The position numbers and the translations under genes are program-made. Source: Candidatus Poribacteria bacterium (GTDB lineage Bacteria > Poribacteria > WGA-4E > WGA-3G). From it: a DNA stretch of 64,000 bases. The notes beneath the pieces were generated by a model. That model saw nothing but the letters and a program-made list of their open reading frames with translations, was not told the DNA's origin and ran no database searches. Below, piece by piece: positions 50,736 to 59,865 of the stretch (position 1 is its first letter; every line of letters begins with the position of its first letter). The stretch is taken from assembly GCA_028820635.1 (NCBI GenBank), contig JAPPIG010000131.1, forward strand, positions 1 to 64,000, given 5' to 3'.

Positions 50736-53700
50736 TTATAATCGATCGTAGCCATAACCGTTGCCAGTAATTTCAAAGAGAGCGGATGCTGCTAAGAAAT
50801 GGATATCCGCATCTGTGTCTTCTAAAACTGTTTCCAAAACCTGCGTTGAACTATCGTTTTCTGCTTCTCCAAGTGCCCTTATCAGATCGGCGCGGAATGC
50901 GCGTTCTGTTTGTTCAGCATGCAATTCAGTGAGTTTTGCTACAAGTGCTGTAACCGCTTCGTCGGTAGCGATTTTACCGAGTGCGCGTGCTGCATCCCTA
51001 CGAATTTCAATATGATTATCCTCGTTGTTCATGACTTCAATAAGAGGATCAGTTGTTGAAACATCCGCAAGTTCACCTAATGCTTGCGTTGCCAATCTCC
51101 GAACATCTTTATTGTCCTCATTTTCTCCGTTTGCAACGAGAATAAGATCGGGGATTAATGCGGTTGTTCCCGTTTCTCCAATTTTCCGTGCCGTATCTTT
51201 TCGCGTATCAACAACTGAGTCCGCGAGTGCTTCCCTCAATTCTGAAACATTAAGTGACCGAGTGCGTGCTAATGCAACGGACGCAGCATTTCTGATTGGA
51301 TTTCCTTCCCATTTGTCATCTGTGCGTGCTTGCATTTTATCGGAGATGAACTCAGGTAGGTTAAGTTTTTTGGCAGATCTGACAATAACTTCCCAACTCC
51401 AGTTCCTTTTCCTATCGTTAAGTGCCAAATTGCGTCTGTTTGCCGCATCTTCAAGGGCAATAATATACTCAGTATCGTCAATGATGCGGTTAGCAAGGGC
51501 GTTTGTTGCCTCTGTTCCCTCAATTGCCCCAAGCGCGACCGCAGCTTTGATTCGAGGCGAGACGTTTGCCAATGCAGCTGTGCTGGCATCTAAAGGTATT
51601 CGTTTATCTTCCAAGATCGCAATAAGACGTGGAACGGCTTTTTTGCTTTCTAATTTCCCGAGTGCTGTGATTGCATTATTAGAGATATTACCAATTCGGA
51701 TGTCAAGTGCACGGATGAAGAGGTCTTCTGAGGCTTTATCACCAATGTTGCCAAGTGCAGCAACAGCCGCAGCGCGGATAACATCCGTTTCTAACCGATT
51801 TTCAACCATTTCACTCAGTTTAGGAACCGCTTTCGCATCTTTTATACCTCCTAAGGCAGCGACAGCTTGTAACCTTACGGCACTGTTTTCATCATTGAGT
51901 GCTTCACGGAGTACGGGTGCTGCGCGTTCGTCACGAAGCGCATTTAACGAGGCAGCTGCAGCAGCTCGGATAGAGATTGCTTCTTCTCGATTTTCAAGGA
52001 TAGCGATTAAAGGTTCCACTGTCTTTCGGTCTTTAAAACCACCGAGGCGGGTAACAACCTCTTTACGAATAACATAACTCGGACTTTTCAATTCGGCAAG
52101 CATGGTGTCTAACGCTGAAGCCTTATGAATGACTCCGAGCATATAAACGATTGCCCAGCGAGTCCATTCATCATCAGCGGACTTGAGTGCGTCAAGCAGC
52201 AAATCGGTTGTAGTTTCATTCCCATCTTTTACAAGTGCACCGATGACCTCATTTTGAACAGATTGAACTTCATGACCATCATCGAAACTGCCGCGCCCTT
52301 TTTTCACGATATCGACCAGACCTTTATCAGCCAGAGCAGGACTTATTTCGCGCAATGCTTTCGTTGCCTCAAGCCGTGCAGTTTCATATTTATCAGTTCT
52401 GATTATATCCAGCAAAGGTTCAACACTTTTTGTAGATTTAATTGTTCCCAAAGCGATCGCGGCTTCTTGGCGTACGACACCTTGTTTATCCTTTTTTAGC
52501 GCAGTGATTAGCGCGTCAACTGCGTTATCACCACCGACTCTGCCGAGTGCCCATGCGGCACTGCGCCGAACCGTTGCCCGTTGATCGTCCGCTAATGCGT
52601 TTGTCAACGGTTCAACGACGGTATCGCCTTTGAAAATACCGAGCGAACGTGCGACTTCACTCCGAACAAGACTGGGAATAGGTTTAAGTTCACCCCAAAT
52701 CCGATAATTGGAACGCGGATAATCTGCTGTCCATTCGATATTCAGAGAATCAAGATGAGCTCTCAGTGCGTCAAGTGTTTTATATTTCCTTTTCATATGA
52801 CGCTGAAAATCTGATATGTCATCATACTGCATTGACAAGACCCAGAAAAGCACGGGAAGGGTTTCTGGGTCTTTAATGCGACTAAGCACCTTGACAGCGT
52901 TTGCCCGGATGACAGCACTCGTTTCATCACTCAACATGAGCAACAACATCGGTTGCGTCCCATTTTCAGGTTTCAACTGCCACAAGGCGTTGATAGCAGC
53001 GGACCGAACTGTTTCGCGACGCAGTTTATCCATTGAAATTGCAATCAATTTACGGATCGTTTCTTCATTAGAGACATTAATTTTGCCGAGTGCCTCCGCT
53101 GCTTGTGTGACTGTTGTATCGTCAAGTTCAAGTGCAGTAGTAAGGGCGGTAACAGCTGCACTGTTGGTACCGCGTGCTCGCATATTTCCAAGTCCCTTTG
53201 CAGCGATGGCTTTAACCTCTTTGTTAGCATCACCTGTTAAGATGTCAATAAACGGCTGTATGGCGCGTCGATCACCTATGCTACTTAATACGTTTGCCGA
53301 TTCTAACTGTACACGGTATCCACCAGTTTGAAGTGCATCTATTAGTGCTGGAACAGCAACTCCCCGCATTAAAGTTAAGGCGGCGCTTGCTGCACCTTTT
53401 AAGTCCTCATTTGCCAAAAGCTGAATTAAAGGTATAACTGCCGTTTCTGCTCCGAGTCTTCCCAAAGTATCAATGGCTGCAGATTGTGCTCTCAAGCGGT
53501 ATTTTTTCATCCAAGAATCGTCAATATACGCGCTCGCTATATATCGGTATTGCTCGGAAAAACCGTCATCTACGTCCGGGATAATGTTGTTTGCGCCTGT
53601 TTTGAGTACAGCCAAAAGCGTTTCGACTGCTGGCATGCCGATCCTGTTAAGCGCATCTATAGCAGTGTCTTTGACATAAACGTTAGAATCTGCTAATAAT

Positions 53701-54590
53701 TTGACCAAATCGTCAATCGCCTCCGCTGCTTGAAGTTTGCCGAGAAGTTTCGCTGCGTGCATTCGCACTTGCGCGTTGTTATTTCTTGTCGCAAGTTGAA
53801 GAATTGGGACTATTTCGGGATTTGGTTGAAATTTGGGTTTGCAGAGTGCCCCCACAGCAACAATAGCACTATAGGAAACTTCCGGTGCTTCATCCGTTTT
53901 GGTAAGAATTGATTTATACGTTGGAAGGAGTTCACTGCTTTGTAGTGTGCCTAATTCTCGGACCGCTGCCTTTCTGATTTGTGGATTTTGGTGTTGAGTG
54001 GCGTTCTTTAGCAGAGTGGCAAAGATGGAATCTGCACCTTCTGTTTCACTGCGTAGTTGCTGTAAAAGTTGTTCAACCAATTGGAGGACATGCGGCTGAT
54101 AACATTTCTGCGCCTCTAATAGTCCTGTACCAACAACGGCATCTGATCTCTTTGCTAAGTCCGATAGCAGTGCAGGCTGTTTTTCAACTGCCATTGCGAG
54201 TGCGGTGGCGAGCAATCCTGAAATAGAATTCCGTGACCGTATAAAGCGTTCCTGTTGGTTCAGTTCGTCCGAATCTGGATCCTCAAGTATTGAAATTGCG
54301 TCAATATCCGCATTCAACGTTTCAAGATGCGTCAATGCTTGTGAGATGGCTTGATGCCAACTGTTCGCATCTGTGCTATTTCGCAACTGCAGGAAACGAC
54401 TCAGATAAATTGCTTCCTGATTCTCTGAATCGTTGGCGCGCGATTTTTGCACAGCAGACTCTGCTGTCGCGAAATCTCTTTGAACAACTGCTTTTCGGGC
54501 TGAGAGGATCGCTTTATCTTCTTTTTCACCACACCCGATGAGGAAGGCAAGACTGAGAAGGAAAATACAGATAATAGAAAATTGTTTCAT
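50736..54590 (-). CDS. HEAT/PBS-lyase-repeat lipoprotein, 1284 residues
   Basis: This protein has a lipoprotein signal (MKQFSIICIFLLSLAFLIG-C, Cys20) and then runs almost entirely as HEAT/PBS-lyase-like helical repeats of about 30 residues. Examples are VRKEVVTRLGGFKDRKTVEP, IRAAAAASLNALRDERAAPV and VRLQAVAALGGIKDAKAVPK. The frame opens earlier at 54635, inside the end of glyQS, but ATG 54590 starts the signal sequence and leaves a 31-base gap to the glyQS stop. Length and repeat number suggest a curved solenoid scaffold in the periplasm or on the outer membrane. It follows glyQS in the minus-strand run, an unusual neighbour for a housekeeping gene. Binding partners are unknown. Confidence 0.8.
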   Translation of the reverse strand: MKQFSIICIFLLSLAFLIGCGEKEDKAILSARKAVVQRDFATAESAVQKSRANDSENQEAIYLSRFLQLRNSTDANSWHQAISQALTHLETLNADIDAISILEDPDSDELNQQERFIRSRNSISGLLATALAMAVEKQPALLSDLAKRSDAVVGTGLLEAQKCYQPHVLQLVEQLLQQLRSETEGADSIFATLLKNATQHQNPQIRKAAVRELGTLQSSELLPTYKSILTKTDEAPEVSYSAIVAVGALCKPKFQPNPEIVPILQLATRNNNAQVRMHAAKLLGKLQAAEAIDDLVKLLADSNVYVKDTAIDALNRIGMPAVETLLAVLKTGANNIIPDVDDGFSEQYRYIASAYIDDSWMKKYRLRAQSAAIDTLGRLGAETAVIPLIQLLANEDLKGAASAALTLMRGVAVPALIDALQTGGYRVQLESANVLSSIGDRRAIQPFIDILTGDANKEVKAIAAKGLGNMRARGTNSAAVTALTTALELDDTTVTQAAEALGKINVSNEETIRKLIAISMDKLRRETVRSAAINALWQLKPENGTQPMLLLMLSDETSAVIRANAVKVLSRIKDPETLPVLFWVLSMQYDDISDFQRHMKRKYKTLDALRAHLDSLNIEWTADYPRSNYRIWGELKPIPSLVRSEVARSLGIFKGDTVVEPLTNALADDQRATVRRSAAWALGRVGGDNAVDALITALKKDKQGVVRQEAAIALGTIKSTKSVEPLLDIIRTDKYETARLEATKALREISPALADKGLVDIVKKGRGSFDDGHEVQSVQNEVIGALVKDGNETTTDLLLDALKSADDEWTRWAIVYMLGVIHKASALDTMLAELKSPSYVIRKEVVTRLGGFKDRKTVEPLIAILENREEAISIRAAAAASLNALRDERAAPVLREALNDENSAVRLQAVAALGGIKDAKAVPKLSEMVENRLETDVIRAAAVAALGNIGDKASEDLFIRALDIRIGNISNNAITALGKLESKKAVPRLIAILEDKRIPLDASTAALANVSPRIKAAVALGAIEGTEATNALANRIIDDTEYIIALEDAANRRNLALNDRKRNWSWEVIVRSAKKLNLPEFISDKMQARTDDKWEGNPIRNAASVALARTRSLNVSELREALADSVVDTRKDTARKIGETGTTALIPDLILVANGENEDNKDVRRLATQALGELADVSTTDPLIEVMNNEDNHIEIRRDAARALGKIATDEAVTALVAKLTELHAEQTERAFRADLIRALGEAENDSSTQVLETVLEDTDADIHFLAASALFEITGNGYGYDRL

Positions 54591-54621
54591 AGAATATTGC
54601 CTCAACAACATAAAATTATGT

Positions 54622-57600
54622 CTATTCCCCCGCAATTACCAACTTTGTAAGATCGGCTACAGTATAGACAGGTTTCGCTATACGATTTAACAGTGCAAAC
54701 CTATTTGTACGCAGTTCAATATCCTCTGCCATTACAAGCACATCGTCAAAAAATTTGTCAATTGCGGGTTGCAGTTCCGCTAAATGTTTCAGAAGTTCCG
54801 AATACGCACGTTCCTGAATGCTTTCCTCAAAATCAGGTTCTGCATCGGTGATACGAGCGTTTAGCGCTTTTTCAGCATCGTCTTTTAGCAGTGCAACTTC
54901 CACAGTTTCTGGTGCATTTTCGGGTAAGATTCTCAGCACCCGATTGAGTGCATTATATACTTCCTCAAAATTGGGTGTCAAGCGAAATTCGGCAAGTGCG
55001 TTGGCACGTTTAAGAATATCCACAATGTCAACATCACCAACTGCTAACACTGCATCAGCAAGGTCAGGTGTGTATTCCTGTGTTTGCAGGATAACGCGCA
55101 GACGTTCTCTGAAGAAATTAAGCACGCTTTTTTTTGTATCTTCGACTAATTCCTCCTCGTATAAAGATATTGCTTTTTGAACGACTGCATCTAAAGAGAG
55201 CGGCAACTGCCGATCTTGCAGGATACGGATTGTACCGAGCGCATGCCGCCGTAAAGAGTATGGGTCTTGCGAACCTGTGGGGCGTTCCTCTATGCCGAAG
55301 TATCCGACTATGGTGTCAAGTTTGTCAGCGATAGCAAGGATCGCGCCGACTTCGGCTTCGGGCAGTGGTGTATCTGCACCAAGCGGTTGATAATGCTCAG
55401 CGATGGCAGAGGCAACCGGTTCAGGTTCACCAGAGTTCTTGGCGTAATACCTACCCGTAATTCCCTGCAACGATGGAAACTCAATGACCATGTGTGTGGT
55501 TAAATCTGCCTTGCAGAGCCATGCCGCACGTTCAGCGTGATGGGTAGTCGTTTCTGCTAACTTCAATTCTGTACCGATGAATTTTACTAACGCCTTTAGC
55601 CGTTCTGCCTTATCTAAGAGTGAACCGAGTTTAGCGTGGAAAACAACCGAACCTAAACGTTCAACTTTATCAGCGAGTCTGGTTTTCTGATCTTCTCTAT
55701 AGAAGAACTCAGCATCATTGAGTCGGGCATGTAGAACACGTTCATTTCCGTGTCGAACACCATCAATATTGCCATCTGTGCCGTTGGAAATCGTAATGAA
55801 TTTTGCGGCAAGTTCGGCATCACTTTTCCACATAGGAAAATAACGTTGATGCTTTTTCATTGCGGTAATCAGCACTTCAGTAGGTATTTCCAGATGCGAC
55901 TCGCTGAAATTACCGACAATCGGTTGCGGATTTTCTACGAGATAGTTGACCGTATCCAACAACTCCTCATCTAATTTGAGGAGGCATCCTTCTGACTCAA
56001 AAACTGTCCTCACCTGTTTTTCAATTGTGTCACGACGCTCCTTTGGACAAACGATGACACCAGCAGCGTGTAATTTCTGAATATAGGTATCCAAGTCTGC
56101 CGATGCCAACGTTATTGGGTCGGGATATAAAGAACGGTGTCCATAAGTGATACGTCCAGCGTGTGCCGCGCCGTAAACACAGTTGGCAACTTCATCTCCG
56201 AGTAGTGCGACAAGCCATCGGATAGGGCGAGCAAAACGGGCAAAAGCACGTGGTTCTTCAGATTGCGTTTCCCACCGCATCGTTTTAGGAAAGCGGAGTG
56301 CTTCAATCCATTCAGGCAGGAGTGTTTCTAACAGTTCACACGTTGAGATTCCTTTTTCAAGCTTGGAGGCGGCAATATATTCCCCACGTTCGGTTTCAAC
56401 GATGCGGAGATCAGAGATTTCAACATCTTGTGACTTTGCGAAACCGACGGCTGCCTTTGTCGGTTCACCGTTTTCATCGTAAGCGATGCTTTTGGGCGGT
56501 CCTACGACTTCTGTCTCTTGGCTTTCTTGCAACGTTTGGACATCTTTGATAGCGAGTGTGATACGCCGCGGTGTGCCAAACGTTTGAATTTCACCAAACG
56601 GAATTCTGTGTTCTGTGAGGGAATCGGTGGCAATTTTGTTCAGTTGTTCAAGAGCAGGCGGAACATAACTTGCGGGTATCTCTTCCGTGCCAATTTCAAA
56701 GAGGAGGTCAGAGGTTTCAGTGTTATTGGAAACCTTATCTGCAGAGGCTTCAGTGAGATTAGAAACCGCATCTACTGTGGCAGAGGATACCTCTATGTCG
56801 AATCGTCCCATAAGCGGGTGTCCCATCTCTTCACGTTGTGTGACGTAAGCGCGGGCGATACGTTGGGCAAGCCTACGCACACGTTCAATGTAACTGACCC
56901 GTTCTGTGACGCTGATAACGCCGCGCGCATCCAACATATTGAAGGTATGTGAACATCTCAATACATGGTCAGTTGCGGGAAGGACTAACCCAGCATCTAA
57001 ACACGCGTGCGTTTCCTTTTCGTAGGTGCTAAACAGGTCAAAGAGCATATCTACGTTTGCCTGTTCAAAGTTGTAGGTTGAGTATTCCACTTCGCTTTGG
57101 TGGTGAACATCTCCATAGTTGAGGTGTTCATTCCAGCGGATGTCAAAGAAGGTGTCAACATCTTGCAAGTAAAGTGCAATACGTTCAAGTCCGTAGGTGA
57201 TTTCAGCACAAATTGGATCAAGATCAATGCTCCCCATCTGTTGGAAATAGGTGAACTGCGTAACTTCCGCGCCATTCCACCAGACTTCCCAGCCGAGACC
57301 GGAGGCACCGAGAGTCGGTGATTCCCAGTCGTCTTCTACAAAGCGGATATCGTTTTTACGGGGAGAAATGCCGAGATGGTAGAGACTTTCAAGGTAGAGT
57401 GGCAGCACATTTTCTGGTGCTGGTTTCAGTACTACTTGGTATTGGTAGTATGCGCCGAGGCGGAAGGGGTTTTCTGCATATCTGCCATCGGTGGGTCGAC
57501 GGACAGGTTCTACATACGCTACTTGCCACGGTTCTGGACCGAGGCATCGTAAAAATGTGGCGGGGTTAAATGTGCCTGCGCCGACTTCTATATCGCATGG

Positions 57601-57669
57601 TTGTTGAATAATACATCCGTGATCTGCCCAAAATTTTTCTAATGCTAAAATTATTTCTTGTAGGGTCAT
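54622..57669 (-). CDS. glyQS: Fused glycyl-tRNA synthetase, alpha and beta subunits
   Basis: One 1015-residue polypeptide contains both halves of the bacterial alpha2beta2-type glycyl-tRNA synthetase. Residues 1 to about 290 are the alpha part (LALEKFWADHGCIIQQPCD, EPVRRPTDGRYAENPFRLG, FTYFQQMGSIDLDPICAEIT). A short Ser/Thr/Asn-rich linker at about 295-330 leads to the beta part starting DLLFEIGTEEIPASYV and continuing through the HD-like and anticodon-binding regions (TKLVIAGE end). Fused forms occur in chlamydiae and some planctomycetes. The enzyme charges tRNA-Gly and is cytoplasmic. The minus-strand promoter at 57719-57747 is about 50 bases upstream of the ATG, and the gene heads the four-gene run. 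Confidence 0.95.
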   Translation of the reverse strand: MTLQEIILALEKFWADHGCIIQQPCDIEVGAGTFNPATFLRCLGPEPWQVAYVEPVRRPTDGRYAENPFRLGAYYQYQVVLKPAPENVLPLYLESLYHLGISPRKNDIRFVEDDWESPTLGASGLGWEVWWNGAEVTQFTYFQQMGSIDLDPICAEITYGLERIALYLQDVDTFFDIRWNEHLNYGDVHHQSEVEYSTYNFEQANVDMLFDLFSTYEKETHACLDAGLVLPATDHVLRCSHTFNMLDARGVISVTERVSYIERVRRLAQRIARAYVTQREEMGHPLMGRFDIEVSSATVDAVSNLTEASADKVSNNTETSDLLFEIGTEEIPASYVPPALEQLNKIATDSLTEHRIPFGEIQTFGTPRRITLAIKDVQTLQESQETEVVGPPKSIAYDENGEPTKAAVGFAKSQDVEISDLRIVETERGEYIAASKLEKGISTCELLETLLPEWIEALRFPKTMRWETQSEEPRAFARFARPIRWLVALLGDEVANCVYGAAHAGRITYGHRSLYPDPITLASADLDTYIQKLHAAGVIVCPKERRDTIEKQVRTVFESEGCLLKLDEELLDTVNYLVENPQPIVGNFSESHLEIPTEVLITAMKKHQRYFPMWKSDAELAAKFITISNGTDGNIDGVRHGNERVLHARLNDAEFFYREDQKTRLADKVERLGSVVFHAKLGSLLDKAERLKALVKFIGTELKLAETTTHHAERAAWLCKADLTTHMVIEFPSLQGITGRYYAKNSGEPEPVASAIAEHYQPLGADTPLPEAEVGAILAIADKLDTIVGYFGIEERPTGSQDPYSLRRHALGTIRILQDRQLPLSLDAVVQKAISLYEEELVEDTKKSVLNFFRERLRVILQTQEYTPDLADAVLAVGDVDIVDILKRANALAEFRLTPNFEEVYNALNRVLRILPENAPETVEVALLKDDAEKALNARITDAEPDFEESIQERAYSELLKHLAELQPAIDKFFDDVLVMAEDIELRTNRFALLNRIAKPVYTVADLTKLVIAGE

Positions 57670-57718
57670 ATCTGTTTTCTATTGTCTGCTCCGTTTGTGT
57701 TAGTTGTTTCGGATATTT

Positions 57719-57747
57719 ATTGTAGCATAAGGGAAGGTTTTAAGCAA
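57719..57747 (-). promoter_or_regulatory. Putative sigma70 promoter with extended -10 for glyQS
   Basis: On the minus strand TTGCTT (57747-57742) is followed after 17 bases by TACAAT (57724-57719), with TGC directly before the -10 box (extended -10). It lies about 50 bases before the glyQS ATG. Confidence 0.6.
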
Positions 57748-57786
57748 TGGGATTTTTAAGACGTTTCTGAATTCCATCAACTAAAT

Positions 57787-57815
57787 TTGACAAGCGTTTA
57801 CCAACGCGTTATAAT
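57787..57815 (+). promoter_or_regulatory. Full-consensus sigma70 promoter of the AAA-TOPRIM gene
   Basis: TTGACA (57787-57792) and TATAAT (57810-57815) are both perfect and separated by 17 bases. The start codon is 55 bases further. The glyQS promoter lies divergently, 40 bases away. Confidence 0.75.
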
Positions 57816-57869
57816 TAGATAATACGAAATTAATATTTTTACTTAAGCAATTTTATTTCAGGGATTCTT

Positions 57870-59741
57870 ATGTATCTTAACAGAATTTATTTAGAAAATA
57901 CTGGACCTATTTCAAAGTGCCATGTTAAACTTCCTTTTGATGAGGATAAACCTTTCCCTGTCGTAATTGTGGGTCCCAACGGATCTGGCAAAACTATTTT
58001 TCTCTCCTATATTGTTGATGCTCTTACAGAATTTGCCAAAAAAACTTTTCGTGACACTGTTCCACTTGATGGATTAAGCAGTCCATATTTCCGAATCGTT
58101 GGGTCAACCACTGTAAGAAGCGGACAATCCTATAGCCTGAGTCTTCTCCATTTTAATACTAACGACAGTGATCTTCATTTTTGCGAGAAAATGGGAACAC
58201 CGGATATGTCAGTCTATTCCGACGAATTGAAGTCTGTATTTTCTCCAATATGGAACATGCCAACAAAAGAAGACCCCAAACAGACAACGGGTAACCAAGA
58301 AACTATAAGGATTGAAATGAGAAACGGTGCCCATGCGTTTTTCCCATCAAGTCGCCATGAAGACCCAGACTGGTTAAACCCTAAAAGCCTAAAAGTGGGA
58401 TTCGATACCTCTGCACATCGCCGTTTTGCTGACCAACTTAAAAAACCCATTTGGGTAGAAACTTGTGCTGAGGAAAATATAGGATGGATATTAGATGTCC
58501 TTCTTGACTCCTCAATTGACGTGGAATTGCTTTGGAAACTTCAAGTTACAGAAGGAGGTGAACGGATCTTACCTAACGCGAGAATAGGGCAAATTGAAGA
58601 TATAAAAGATAGAAATTTACTACGAAACGCCATCCGAAATGTAGATAGCGTGTTGAAAATTATACTTCAAGATTCTTCTGCAATGTTTCGTCATACCTTT
58701 CGCAATCACTCGTTATCCAGACTTGTGATCGATCTGAAAGCAGGTCAAACAATTCTTAGTCCAAATTCGTTATCAGCTGGTCAATCTCAACTTTTTCACT
58801 TATTCACCACAATTATTAGATATGGCAAAAGTGCGGATATTAACAATAGCATAAATCTCCCTGATATTACGGGAATTGTTGTAATAGATGAGATTGATAC
58901 TAACTTACATTCAACACTCCAACACGATGTTCTTCCACGACTTATAAGAATGTTCCCGAAAGTTCAGTTTATCATATCGTCCCATTCACCATTATTTTTA
59001 CTTGGAATGGAAAAAATATTCGGATCAGACGGATTCGTCATTATTGAATTACCTGATGGAAATCCTATTAGTTGCGAGCGATTCTCTGAATTCGAGAAGG
59101 CCTATGAATACTATAAGTCTACAAAACGTTTTGAAGAAGAGACGGAACAACGTGAAGAAGAATTAAAGCAGCGTTTTGCAAATCTGACAAAACCCATTGT
59201 GTTAACAGAAGGCAAGACAGACACGAAATATATTCAGACAGCATTGAAACTGCTTGGTGAAGAAGATCTTCTAAATTTTTTGGATATCAGACCTATTGGT
59301 AAAGAAGGTAATGAGGGAGATACTGGTGGTAAAAGTGGATTAGACAAATTTCACGAAGTTTACGTAGTGAAATCCTCAATTATTCATCAACCGATATTGC
59401 TTCTTTATGATTTTGATGTAAAAAAAATACCGAATTCCGTTGAGAAACTTTTGATAAGAAGAATTTCTGAAAACCCTGAAAACACTAAAGTAACAGAAGG
59501 TATAGAGAACCTTTTTCCAAAGGAACTTTTTGAGAAACGTTTCTATCATGAAACGGTTATAAAGCAAGGTGATGGTGGACAGATAATAAAAGAAGAACTG
59601 AATAAAACAGAATTTTGCGATTGGGTTTGTGAAAACGGAAGTGCTGATGATTTTGCGAAGTTTGATAGCGTAATACAAATTCTCAAGGAGTTTGTTAAAA
59701 CCTCTCAGCAGCCTACGAACGAACAGTCAACACCCGAATAA
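57870..59741 (+). CDS. AAA ATPase with C-terminal TOPRIM domain (OLD-like)
   Basis: This 623-residue protein has an ABC/RecF-like ATPase at the N-terminus with Walker A GPNGSGKT (35-42), a long insertion, the signature LSAGQS (301-306), Walker B IVVIDE (336-341) and SSHSP (370-374). A TOPRIM domain follows, with the conserved glutamate in LTEGKTD (Glu447) and the DFD pair at Asp514 and Asp516. The order matches OLD-family nucleases, several of which act in anti-phage defence. No helicase, reverse transcriptase or toxin partner is visible, so it may stand alone. An AGGGA site sits about five bases before the ATG. It is convergent with the sulfatase at 59866. Confidence 0.83.
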   Translation: MYLNRIYLENTGPISKCHVKLPFDEDKPFPVVIVGPNGSGKTIFLSYIVDALTEFAKKTFRDTVPLDGLSSPYFRIVGSTTVRSGQSYSLSLLHFNTNDSDLHFCEKMGTPDMSVYSDELKSVFSPIWNMPTKEDPKQTTGNQETIRIEMRNGAHAFFPSSRHEDPDWLNPKSLKVGFDTSAHRRFADQLKKPIWVETCAEENIGWILDVLLDSSIDVELLWKLQVTEGGERILPNARIGQIEDIKDRNLLRNAIRNVDSVLKIILQDSSAMFRHTFRNHSLSRLVIDLKAGQTILSPNSLSAGQSQLFHLFTTIIRYGKSADINNSINLPDITGIVVIDEIDTNLHSTLQHDVLPRLIRMFPKVQFIISSHSPLFLLGMEKIFGSDGFVIIELPDGNPISCERFSEFEKAYEYYKSTKRFEEETEQREEELKQRFANLTKPIVLTEGKTDTKYIQTALKLLGEEDLLNFLDIRPIGKEGNEGDTGGKSGLDKFHEVYVVKSSIIHQPILLLYDFDVKKIPNSVEKLLIRRISENPENTKVTEGIENLFPKELFEKRFYHETVIKQGDGGQIIKEELNKTEFCDWVCENGSADDFAKFDSVIQILKEFVKTSQQPTNEQSTPE

Positions 59742-59865
59742 CAAACGGTTTACAAAATGTTGGTTTTCGCAAGCTCAACCCAACCTACGAACATATCGGG
59801 CTTACAAAGTCCTCCAACAAGAAGATGCGCAATGAATTCGCGCCTGCTTGTGAGAACAACTGTTC

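Noticed and set aside
51025..52077. 350-codon open frame on the plus strand opposite the HEAT-repeat gene
   Set aside because: It is antisense to a protein with clear repeats, is itself compositionally biased (Ser/Ala/Arg), and has no ribosome site or recognisable domain. A regular HEAT repeat gene readily gives long antisense frames.
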